From an uncultured Anaerolineae bacterium (GTDB taxonomy: Bacteria > Chloroflexota > Anaerolineae > Anaerolineales > Villigracilaceae), in NCBI GenBank assembly GCA_903908605.1, contig CAIVSQ010000527.1, positions 1-33,155 on the forward strand: a DNA stretch of 33,155 nt, read 5' to 3'. How positions within the stretch are numbered: the first letter of the stretch is position 1; every line of letters starts with the position of its first letter. Shown here piece after piece: positions 1 to 7,108 of this stretch. The notes beneath the pieces were generated by a model. The model made no database searches, had not been told where the DNA came from, and saw only the letters and a program-made list of their open reading frames with translations. The position numbers were made by a program, and so were the translations under genes.

Positions 1-170
1 GTCTACCCGGCAAAAGGATGCCAAAAAGGCAGGTAAGTTGCTCCTTTTGGTTCATGCTTTCTATTATGGCCCATAACGAACCTTAAATACAATGTGTTAT
101 TAGGCTAAATGATGTCATGTTTTTTTGTTTCGGTAATATGACATCCATCCGTATTCTCTTCAGGCATTCC
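1..170. other. left-edge intergenic region
   Basis: No gene is supportable here. Frame 1 is open from base 1 to a TAA at 34-36 and could be the tail of a gene entering from the left, but eleven codons cannot be identified. Bases 11-18 and 42-49 are an 8-bp inverted repeat (CAAAAGGA/TCCTTTTG) around a small TGCC-AAAAA-GGCA hairpin. Bases 111-118 and 138-145 are another 8-bp inverted repeat (GATGTCAT/ATGACATC) downstream of the minus-strand TetR gene; its T-run lies in the loop, so it is not a normal terminator. Confidence 0.4.
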
Positions 171-776
171 CTAAATACTAAATTCTGTATTCTCCACTGC
201 CAGGCCCAGGTTGGCGGCCAAAATTGGTAATACCTGGTTGGCAAACTCATCCAGCGGGGGCATGCGCTTGTTCCGGCTCCATTCTTCCGCCAGCCCGTAA
301 AGTGCCCAGCTTGCTGCAATCGCTGCACGTGCCCGCACATCGGGCTTGTCCATCAAGTTGGGTAAAGTTTCCACCCAGTGGCTGATCAAACCATAAATTT
401 GAGAGCGCACTTGTGCTTCCACCAACGATTTATACTGCTGTTCGCTCATCACGCAGTGATTGTGTGATGAGTCCACAAACTCACATACCACTACAACCAG
501 CGTTCGAAGGTTTTCCATTTTGAATTGGCATGCATTTAACATGCGGGAGTCGACTTCTTTTCGGAAGGCAATCTCAATATTGTGATCCAGCAGCGCGAAT
601 TTATCCGGGAAATGCGCGTAAAAAGTTGCCCGGTTGATCCCGGCCCGTTCGGCCAGGTCCTGTACACTCAGGCCTTGAAATCCTTTTTCCAATACCAGTG
701 CATCGAAGGCATCCTCGATCATTTGCCGGGTACGCTTCACACGCGGATCTAATTTTTCGGCTTCAATTGGCGACAT
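171..776 (-). CDS. TetR/AcrR family transcriptional regulator
   Basis: A 201-residue protein with the N-terminal helix-turn-helix of the TetR family at about residues 14-60; the recognition region reads LAERAGINRATFYAHFPDK, a near-consensus TetR motif. The C-terminal two thirds is the usual divergent helical ligand-binding and dimerisation region, so the inducer cannot be read from sequence. The ATG has a GGAG ribosome site about 7 bases upstream on the minus strand. The gene is divergent from an FMN reductase, and two near-identical palindromes of the type TGTTG-N6-CAACA lie between them, one inside this gene's own leader. The likely role is a repressor of itself and of the reductase, as in many TetR-flavoreductase pairs. 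Family assignment is firm; target and ligand are inference. Confidence 0.93.
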   Translation of the reverse strand: MSPIEAEKLDPRVKRTRQMIEDAFDALVLEKGFQGLSVQDLAERAGINRATFYAHFPDKFALLDHNIEIAFRKEVDSRMLNACQFKMENLRTLVVVVCEFVDSSHNHCVMSEQQYKSLVEAQVRSQIYGLISHWVETLPNLMDKPDVRARAAIAASWALYGLAEEWSRNKRMPPLDEFANQVLPILAANLGLAVENTEFSI

Positions 777-787
777 TTTTTCTCCAG

Positions 788-803
788 TGTTGCTTAGACA
801 ACA
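788..803. promoter_or_regulatory. putative TetR operator 1
   Basis: TGTTGCTTAGACAACA, a palindrome with 5-bp arms, sits 12 bp before the TetR start codon. It matches the second site at 861-876 at 13 of 16 positions, arms included. Position and symmetry suit an autoregulatory operator. No binding data are implied. Confidence 0.6.
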
Positions 804-821
804 GATCTGCCCGGTTGATGG

Positions 822-850
822 TTGACCAGTGTGGGGCAGGGTGATAAATT
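822..850 (+). promoter_or_regulatory. candidate promoter of FMN reductase
   Basis: TTGACC at 822-827 and TAAATT at 845-850 are separated by 17 bp, which would place the transcription start near 857, just before operator 2. An alternative is TTGTTT (863-868) with TAAGAT (885-890), in which operator 2 would cover the -35 box. Either arrangement is compatible with repression from 861-876. The hexamers are imperfect, so this is tentative. Confidence 0.35.
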
Positions 851-860
851 AAGCAACGCA

Positions 861-876
861 TGTTGTTTATGCAACA
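861..876. promoter_or_regulatory. putative TetR operator 2
   Basis: TGTTGTTTATGCAACA is the second copy of the TGTTG-N6-CAACA palindrome in the divergent intergenic region, 100 bp upstream of the FMN reductase ATG and overlapping its candidate promoters. The symmetry continues to GTTGTT/AACAAC at 862-878. Confidence 0.6.
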
Positions 877-975
877 ACTGTATGTAAGATACCATTGATG
901 ATGGTTTCCGTCAACCGGGTTGGCGCTAAAATGCTGACCTGCCACCACACTTTTCAATGCTCAAGGAGAGTAAAA

Positions 976-1545
976 ATGATCAAAGTAGGTATTATCCTCG
1001 CCAGTACCCGCCCCGGCCGTAATGGAGAAGCAGTTGCCCGTTGGGTCCTCGAAAATGCAAGCCAACGCACCGATGCCGAGTATGAGTTGGTTGACCTTCA
1101 ATCCTTCAACCTGCCCCTGCTTGACGAACCGCTGCCGCCTTCGTTTGGGCAGTATACCCAGTCACACACCAAGACCTGGTCAGCCAAAATCAACTCGCTG
1201 GATGCCTTCGTTTTTGTCACCCCCGAATACAATCATTCCCTTCCCGGGGCACTAAAAAACGCCATCGATTTTCTGTATGGTGAATGGAATAACAAATCCG
1301 CTGGTTTTGTCTCCTATGGTACCGCTGGCGGTGCACGAGCGGTTGAAAGCCTGCGCCTCATCATGGCAGAACTGCAGGTAGCCGACGTTCGTTCGCAGGT
1401 ATTGTTATCTCTCTTTACTGACTTTAAAGATTTTCGCGAATTTCAGCCCTCGCCCGTCCACCTGCCAGCCCTTAACACCATGCTAGATCAGGTCGTCGCC
1501 TGGGGTGAAGCCCTTAAAGAAATCCGCAAGGTACCCGTAGCATAA
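976..1545 (+). CDS. NADPH-dependent FMN reductase
   Basis: A 189-residue flavodoxin-fold protein of the NADPH-dependent FMN/azo reductase family. The N-terminal strand and phosphate-binding loop read GIILASTRPGRNGE, and the family signature TPEYNHSLPGALKNAIDFL lies at about residues 85-103, followed by a Gly-rich SYGTAGGARA stretch. Such cytosolic enzymes use NAD(P)H to reduce FMN, quinones, azo compounds or metal oxyanions; the substrate here is unknown. I place the start at 976 because AAGGAG precedes it by about 6 bases and the protein then begins at the first beta strand; an in-frame ATG at 895 would add 27 residues unlike the family and overlap the regulatory region. It is divergent from the TetR gene and ends in a strong terminator. 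Confidence 0.93.
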   Translation: MIKVGIILASTRPGRNGEAVARWVLENASQRTDAEYELVDLQSFNLPLLDEPLPPSFGQYTQSHTKTWSAKINSLDAFVFVTPEYNHSLPGALKNAIDFLYGEWNNKSAGFVSYGTAGGARAVESLRLIMAELQVADVRSQVLLSLFTDFKDFREFQPSPVHLPALNTMLDQVVAWGEALKEIRKVPVA

Positions 1546-1590
1546 AAAAATGTGCTGCCCAGTATGATCTTGGGCAGCACATTTTTATTT
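1544..1590. terminator. bidirectional intrinsic terminator
   Basis: A perfect 11-bp stem (TGTGCTGCCCA, 1551-1561, pairing with 1571-1581) with a 9-base loop is preceded by an A-run and followed by a T-run. It can therefore stop transcription from the FMN reductase on the plus strand and from the convergent small protein on the minus strand. Confidence 0.9.
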
Positions 1591-1607
1591 AATTGAGGTC
1601 AATCTTT

Positions 1608-1997
1608 CTAATAAGCAGCCTGTTTTTGGGTGGCAAAAAAGTCCCGCACTCTGGCAGCAAGCTGGCGATTGGTTAGCTTATCTGCGTTTTCAACCCTGAC
1701 AATTTTCTTTTCCAGCCCGGCGGCAGCCAGTCGTTTTTGCAATTCCAGTTTTGCTTCGCCCGGGCCCAGGATTAATATATTCCCAGCCCCTTTTAGGTGG
1801 GCGATCACCTCCATATAATACCTGTTCATGTACCCGGAAATACGCCGATCGTGCTGGTCCTCGGCCGGGTAATCCTTCGCGCCGGACTTCGTTTCTTCTG
1901 TCTCCAGGTTTGAGTTGAGAATGGTAGTGTCATGTCCGCTGCCATCTACGATCACGGTCTTTTTCTGATCAATCCATAAACCAATTTCATCTTTCAT
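1608..1997 (-). CDS. small 'translational machinery protein' / eRF1-pelota domain-like protein
   Basis: A 129-residue stand-alone protein resembling the short proteins annotated as translational machinery proteins (bacterial-archaeal eRF1/pelota domain 2-like). The supporting pattern is in three places: N-terminal LWIDQKKTVIV, a central ILILGPGEAKLELQKRL, and C-terminal IVRVENADKLTNRQLAARVR, matching the family's WIDxKxA, GPxxAKLEL and TDxQLxAxxR elements from memory. The biochemical role is not established; a link to ribosomes or release is only suggested by the fold relationship. Start chosen at 1997 because AAGGAG lies 5 bases upstream; the alternative ATG at 2012 overlaps that ribosome site and would add five residues. 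Convergent with the FMN reductase. Confidence 0.7.
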   Translation of the reverse strand: MKDEIGLWIDQKKTVIVDGSGHDTTILNSNLETEETKSGAKDYPAEDQHDRRISGYMNRYYMEVIAHLKGAGNILILGPGEAKLELQKRLAAAGLEKKIVRVENADKLTNRQLAARVRDFFATQKQAAY

Positions 1998-2153
1998 ACG
2001 CTCTCCTTGCATGAATAAGAAGTTCTCGGTGGATATGTTTCGACCTTGCTAACTTGCTTTTATTAACCTCCATTTTCAGTATACGTTTTTTTTGCAACAA
2101 AACAATCACCCTTGCGGGTCACAAAATTGAATCAAAAACGCAATGATATTGGC

Positions 2154-2182
2154 TTGTGTTAGGTTTATTGCCGTGATAAACT
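2154..2182 (+). promoter_or_regulatory. candidate promoter giving a near-leaderless transcript
   Basis: TTGTGT (2154-2159), 17-bp spacer, TAAACT (2177-2182). A start 7-8 bases on would fall at about 2189-2190, against the ATG at 2192. No Shine-Dalgarno sequence is visible before that ATG, which agrees with a leaderless or nearly leaderless mRNA. The hexamers are imperfect. Confidence 0.35.
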
Positions 2183-2191
2183 TTATAAGAT

Positions 2192-3898
2192 ATGAAGTCA
2201 ACCTTGCTTATCCTCACTCTTCAAGCAAGTTTTGGCGAACTTGTCCGCGATGGGTTGGATCCGGCGCGGTTTGAGGTATTTTTTACATCAAATTTTTCAG
2301 ACGCGGTTCTCTACGTCCGCCATAATAGTTGCCCAACTGTTTTGCTGGATGTGGAACTGGATGATGTGCAGCTGTCTGTTTTGGATATCGGTTATGCTCT
2401 CCGTCAAATTCAACCCGATATCCAGTTTGTTGTAATTGCTCGCGCTGGTCAGGAACTCGATACTGCTTCCTTGTCCCCTGTTGCCACGCTCCCAAAACCC
2501 ATTTCGCTGCCTGATTTAGGTCAGCTGCTAGAAAAACTAGCTGCGCCTCCTTCAGACACTGGCTCTCTGGAACCAATAATGCCCGATTTTCGTTCTTCAG
2601 AACATCCAATTGAAGATACTTCAAACCTTAGCTGGGCATCCGATGTCAGCCGGGCAGCTCAACAATTAACGCAGCTCACGCTCGAATCTTCTGCCCAGGC
2701 AGCTTTTATTACCCGCGAGCATGAGCTTTGGGCTTATGCCGGGCAGCTTTCACGCGAGGCGGCCCAAGAATTAACCGATTCGATCCAGCGTTATTGGAAT
2801 TCTGAAGGCGAGAGTGATCTTCTGCGCTTTGTTCGCCTCCAGGCGACTGAAGCCCAGCACATGCTTTATGTCCGCAAGCTTGCCGGAAACATGACCCTGG
2901 CGCTTGTCTTTGATGCCGAAACTCCTTTTAGCACCATTCGCTCCCAGGCGGGCAAGCTGGTTAAGAATCTATTTGAAACAACCAGCCCGCAAGCAGCCAG
3001 GCCTGTCGCACCAGTTCAGCCAGTTCCTGTCCAGGAAGTCACCCCTGACGAACCGGATAACGGCGATGATTTTCATGAAATTCCGCCTATTTCCGAATTG
3101 TTGGGCGAAGTTCCACCCCCCAATCCTACCCGTCCCAACATCAACCTTAACCTGCCTTGGGATCAACCCTCCACCACCAGCGCTCCCATGCTGGTGGCTG
3201 AACCGCTCGATCAATCGCAGGGTTCCCCGCAGGTGCAAGCCCCTAGCCTTTCCGAAATTCCACAACCGGAAATGCCTGCACTGAATCAGCGCCGTCCCAT
3301 GCCCGCCATGGATGAGACTTTCTCGGGCCAGCCTGTTCCCTATGAGGCGGATCACAGTATTGAAATCCCCCGTCGGTTCATTCCCGATGATATGCAGGCA
3401 ACCCGCAAGCATTCTGTTACGCCTGATGCTGATCCGAATCGTACTCAATCTCGTGGGGATACCCCCATGGATGGTGCTCATCGTATCCTGCTCGAGCCGC
3501 CCTTCGCCACCCAGGTCAATCTAACCTATACCTGCGTGCTTATCCCGCGTTTTGAACACCACCACCTGGTTGGGAATGCCGCCAGCCGACTAAATGAATG
3601 GATCCCACAGTTATGCGTGGCCTATGGTTGGCGTCTTGAATATATTTCCGTCCGCCCGGATTATTTCCAATGGATTGTGCGCGTACCGCTTAACACGGCG
3701 GCTGGCAGTGTCATTAATGCCATTCGTAAACACACATCCGAGCGTTTCTTTAATGAGTTCCCGCGCTTTAAAGCCGATAACCCATCTGGTGAATTTTGGG
3801 CTCATGGCTTCATTGTTCAGGGTGGTTCGCAGCCGACCCCGCAAAAAGTGATCAAAGAATTTATTCAGACCACCCGCATGCGCCAGGGCTTGCGCTAA
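2192..3898 (+). CDS. receiver-like / roadblock-like protein with a catalytically dead IS200-type (Y1) transposase domain
   Basis: A 568-residue three-part protein. Residues 1-116 look like a response-regulator receiver: D53 in TVLLDVELDD fits the phospho-acceptor and K102 in LPKP the conserved lysine, but the acidic pair after strand 1 is absent (LLILTLQASFGE), so phosphorylation is doubtful. Residues about 150-262 resemble a roadblock/LC7 domain. Residues 265-430 are a Pro/Gln-rich linker. Residues 431-568 align with IS200/IS605 TnpA: YTCVLIPRFE, RLNEWIPQL, GWRLEYISVRPDYFQWIV, then FWAHGFIVQGG and VIKEFIQTTR. The catalytic HUH pair of TnpA (D-H-x-H) is Y481-F-Q483 and the nucleophilic Tyr is F557. 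Domain calls come from reading alone. A domesticated, non-cleaving nucleic-acid or protein-binding module is the inferred role. The gene is isolated, with its own terminator, ahead of polA. Confidence 0.75.
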   Translation: MKSTLLILTLQASFGELVRDGLDPARFEVFFTSNFSDAVLYVRHNSCPTVLLDVELDDVQLSVLDIGYALRQIQPDIQFVVIARAGQELDTASLSPVATLPKPISLPDLGQLLEKLAAPPSDTGSLEPIMPDFRSSEHPIEDTSNLSWASDVSRAAQQLTQLTLESSAQAAFITREHELWAYAGQLSREAAQELTDSIQRYWNSEGESDLLRFVRLQATEAQHMLYVRKLAGNMTLALVFDAETPFSTIRSQAGKLVKNLFETTSPQAARPVAPVQPVPVQEVTPDEPDNGDDFHEIPPISELLGEVPPPNPTRPNINLNLPWDQPSTTSAPMLVAEPLDQSQGSPQVQAPSLSEIPQPEMPALNQRRPMPAMDETFSGQPVPYEADHSIEIPRRFIPDDMQATRKHSVTPDADPNRTQSRGDTPMDGAHRILLEPPFATQVNLTYTCVLIPRFEHHHLVGNAASRLNEWIPQLCVAYGWRLEYISVRPDYFQWIVRVPLNTAAGSVINAIRKHTSERFFNEFPRFKADNPSGEFWAHGFIVQGGSQPTPQKVIKEFIQTTRMRQGLR

Positions 3899-3923
3899 TC
3901 ATTGCTTACCTATTTGTGTTTTT

Positions 3924-3950
3924 CCCGGCCAAAGCGCCGGGATTTTTTTT
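3924..3950 (+). terminator. intrinsic terminator after receiver/TnpA-like gene
   Basis: CCCGGC (3924-3929), 6-base loop, GCCGGG (3936-3941), then eight T residues at 3943-3950. A textbook Rho-independent terminator 25 bp after the stop codon. Confidence 0.92.
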
Positions 3951-4047
3951 ACCCCATCTCAATCTGGCACGGTTAGGGTTTTGCGGCAGCGTTCCGTGGT
4001 TGGGGACGTCGTGTTCCTGGTTTGTACTTGCCCGGCGAAGGAATAGC

Positions 4048-4053
4048 TATAAT
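4048..4053 (+). promoter_or_regulatory. candidate -10 box for polA
   Basis: A perfect TATAAT in the 328-bp gap between the upstream terminator and polA. No convincing -35 box is present (TACTTG at a 17-bp spacing, TTGTAC at 20 bp). It would give a leader of about 165 bases. Nothing else was recognised in this gap, and no strong Shine-Dalgarno precedes the polA ATG. Confidence 0.35.
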
Positions 4054-4226
4054 TTGTCACAGCCAATTTATTTTAAGGTTGGTCGGCATCCCAGCAAGCA
4101 CTAAAGAGTGACCTTCTTTCCCTATTTTTGTCTGGCCAACCAAACCACCAGGTTTGTGGCCCAAGAAAATATGGGCAATATTAGGACAAATGTCACATCG
4201 CACCTGATCTATGGTAAATTAATAAC

Positions 4227-7058
4227 ATGCCTGCCAAACTTTACCTTATTGATGGACATGCCCTCGCGTATCGCACCTTTTTCGCGCTCACCAGTGGCGC
4301 GGGTGGAGCACGCTGGCAAACTGCCACCGGAGAACCAACCGCTGGTATTTTTGGTTTTGCCTCTGTCTTAATGCGCCTGCTCGATATTGAGCGTCCGGAA
4401 TATATTGCCGTCGCCTTCGATACCGGCAAGACCTTCCGCGACCAGCTCTTCCCCGCGTACAAGGCTACTCGTGCCAAAATGCCAGATGATTTGCGACCGC
4501 AAATTGAGCGCATTCGTCAGATGGTCGACGCTTTCAATATTCCCCGCCTGGAAATGGAAGGCTTTGAGGCCGATGATGTCCTCGGTTCGATTGCTCTTCA
4601 GGCAGCGGCGCAGGGCTTGGGTGTAAAGATCATCACCGGTGACCGCGATCTGCTCCAGTTGGTTGGCGATCACATCATGGTTAACCTGCCCGAAGGTGGC
4701 AAGCTCGCTGATGCCAGGGATTTCATCACCGATGACGATGTTCGCACCAAATTTGGTGTTCCTGCCAACCTGGTGGTTGATTACAAAGCTCTGGTCGGGG
4801 ATACGTCTGACAATATTCCAGGGGTGAAGGGCGTTGGCGAAAAAACCGCCCAAGCTCTCTTCGCCACCTATGCTTCCCTGGATGATATTTACGCCCATCT
4901 CGACCAGTTGCCCGCCAAGCTGCGTACCAAGCTCGAAGAAAACCGCGCGATGGCTTACCTGAGCCGTGATCTGGCTCTCATTCGCACCGATCTTCCCATT
5001 CGGCTCGACCTGGAGCATGCTCGCGCGGACCAGTTTGATTATGCCACGGTCGAGAAGCTCTTCCGTGAGCTGGAATTCCGCACCCTGCTTCCCAAGGTTG
5101 CCCAGCTGCCCGGCGGACCGGCCTTTAACGTCGCCAGACCGGGCCCCGCATCCAAATCATCCGGTTCCTCGCGTGGCGCGCAGATGTCTTTCTTTGCGAC
5201 TGAGCCTGCGCCTGTCGTTGAGTCAACTAGAGCGCCTTCCAATCTCAATACCGTTGTGGTCGATACCCCTGAAAAATTAGCCGACCTGGTTGCCGTGCTT
5301 AACCAGGCTGCGCTCATCTCTTTTGACACCGAAACCACTTCCACCAGCGAAATGCAGGCTGCCCTGGTTGGTATTTCCCTCGCCGTCCAGGCGGGCAGTG
5401 CTTATTACATCCCCGTCGGCCATCTTGCTGGGCCCAATCTGCCAGTGGACCAGGTGCTTGCAGCTCTCACTGCCCCGCTCACCAACCCTTCCATCCCCAA
5501 AATTGGTCACAACGTCAAGTACGATTATCTAGTGCTTGCTCGTCATGGTCTGCCCGTTTCCCCTTTATCCTTTGATACCATGATTGCCGAGTGGCTGGTT
5601 GATCCTTCCTCTCACAACCTTGGTCTAAAAAATCTGGTCCTCGTTCGCCTTGGGGAAGAAATGACCCACATCGAAGAGTTAATTGGCAAAGGAAAAAAAC
5701 AAATTTCCATGGCTGAAGTATCGGTGGCCCAGGTGGCTCCTTATGCCGCCGCCGATGCTGAAACCTGCCTGCGCCTTATGCCCCAGCTCCAGGCAGAAAT
5801 CAAGCGCGATGGTTTGCAGCACCTGATGGACGAGGTTGAGATGCCATTGGTCAGTGTTCTGGCTGGCATGGAGCTGCTTGGGGTCCGTCTTGACCTGGAT
5901 TTCTTCCATAATTTTTCACGTGAACTGACTTCTGGTTTGGCTGACCTGGAAATGCGTATTTATGAACAGGTTGGCAAGCCATTCAATATCAATTCCACCC
6001 AACAGCTTTCAGATATCCTCTTTAACCGCCTTAAACTGGTTCCACCCGACCGTGGTCGCAAAACGGCCAGTGGTCATTACTCCACCTCCGCCGATGTGCT
6101 TGAAGAACTTCGTGGTCAGCATACCGTGGTCGACCTGGTGCTTGAGCATCGTGAGCTTGCCAAGTTAAAATCCACCTATGTTGATTCCCTGCCGGCTGCT
6201 GTCGATCCCAATACCGGGCGGGTGCACACCTCTTACAGCCAGACTGGCTCGGTCACCGGGCGACTCTCCTCCAATAACCCCAACTTGCAAAATATCCCCA
6301 TCCGCACCGAGACAGGCCGACGGGTGCGCAATGGTTTCATCGCCGAGGATGGATATGTCCTGCTCTCCGTTGATTACTCCCAGGTGGAGCTTCGCCTGGT
6401 GGCACTCATGGCGGGTGACGAAGCCATGCTGGATGCATTCCGCGCCGGGCAGGATATTCACACCACCACGGCAGCGGCCATTTACAACCTGCCAATCGAC
6501 AAGGTCACCAAGGATATGCGCCGGCATGCCAAAGCCATCAACTTTGGTCTTATCTACGGTATGTCGCCTTTTGGCCTTACCCGTACCACCGACCTTACCC
6601 TGGGCGAAGCCGAAAATTTTGTCAAGACTTATTTCACCCGCTTTCCTGGTATCAAGCGTTACCTCGATGACACCAAGAAAGTTGCCGCCCAACAGGGTTA
6701 CGTCACCACCTTGCTCGGCCGCCGCCGTTATTTCCCGGCACTCAAAGGCGTGCTCAATGCCCAATTACGCAATCGCGAAGAACGCGAAGCCATCAACGCG
6801 CCGATCCAGGGCACTGCGGCCGACATCATGAAAATGGCCATGCTTAACATCTCGCCAGCCTTTCAACAGGCCGGGCTCAAGGCTCGTATGCTGCTGCAAG
6901 TCCATGATGAGATTGTGATCGAGTGCCCCCGGTCTGAGCTACAACAGACAGCCCGGGTTGTCCAACAAGTGATGGAAACGGCTTATCCGTTGGGTATTCC
7001 GCTCTCAACAGAAGCCCGTTCAGGCATTAGCTGGGGTGGGATGCAAGTCCTGTCCTGA
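4227..7058 (+). CDS. polA: DNA polymerase I
   Basis: A 943-residue family A polymerase, close to the usual full length of about 930. Residues 1-290 are the 5'-3' exonuclease with GDRDLLQLV and DTSDNIPGVKGVGEKTA. Residues about 350-525 are the 3'-5' proofreading domain with its metal ligands present: D367/E369 in FDTET, GHNVKYDYL, and D510 in AAADAE. The polymerase domain carries motif A (SVDYSQVELR, D716), motif B (RRHAKAINFGLIYG, with the Phe that disfavours dideoxynucleotides) and motif C (QVHDEIVIE, D894/E895). All three activities should be intact, so it would fill gaps and replace RNA primers in the cytosol. It is 50 bp ahead of the TPR gene and may be co-transcribed with it. Confidence 0.98.
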   Translation: MPAKLYLIDGHALAYRTFFALTSGAGGARWQTATGEPTAGIFGFASVLMRLLDIERPEYIAVAFDTGKTFRDQLFPAYKATRAKMPDDLRPQIERIRQMVDAFNIPRLEMEGFEADDVLGSIALQAAAQGLGVKIITGDRDLLQLVGDHIMVNLPEGGKLADARDFITDDDVRTKFGVPANLVVDYKALVGDTSDNIPGVKGVGEKTAQALFATYASLDDIYAHLDQLPAKLRTKLEENRAMAYLSRDLALIRTDLPIRLDLEHARADQFDYATVEKLFRELEFRTLLPKVAQLPGGPAFNVARPGPASKSSGSSRGAQMSFFATEPAPVVESTRAPSNLNTVVVDTPEKLADLVAVLNQAALISFDTETTSTSEMQAALVGISLAVQAGSAYYIPVGHLAGPNLPVDQVLAALTAPLTNPSIPKIGHNVKYDYLVLARHGLPVSPLSFDTMIAEWLVDPSSHNLGLKNLVLVRLGEEMTHIEELIGKGKKQISMAEVSVAQVAPYAAADAETCLRLMPQLQAEIKRDGLQHLMDEVEMPLVSVLAGMELLGVRLDLDFFHNFSRELTSGLADLEMRIYEQVGKPFNINSTQQLSDILFNRLKLVPPDRGRKTASGHYSTSADVLEELRGQHTVVDLVLEHRELAKLKSTYVDSLPAAVDPNTGRVHTSYSQTGSVTGRLSSNNPNLQNIPIRTETGRRVRNGFIAEDGYVLLSVDYSQVELRLVALMAGDEAMLDAFRAGQDIHTTTAAAIYNLPIDKVTKDMRRHAKAINFGLIYGMSPFGLTRTTDLTLGEAENFVKTYFTRFPGIKRYLDDTKKVAAQQGYVTTLLGRRRYFPALKGVLNAQLRNREEREAINAPIQGTAADIMKMAMLNISPAFQQAGLKARMLLQVHDEIVIECPRSELQQTARVVQQVMETAYPLGIPLSTEARSGISWGGMQVLS

Positions 7059-7108
7059 ATGGATGTTCCGAATTCCGCGCTGTTTATTCAACGATAACTG
7101 GTGAAATT

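Noticed and set aside
895-975. 27-residue N-terminal extension of the FMN reductase from the ATG at 895
   Set aside because: AAGGAG precedes the ATG at 976, the extension is unlike the family, and it overlaps the regulatory region.
3480-3898. IS200/IS605 insertion element
   Set aside because: The TnpA-like domain is in frame with upstream domains, has lost its catalytic residues, and no element ends, tnpB or flanking hairpins are seen.
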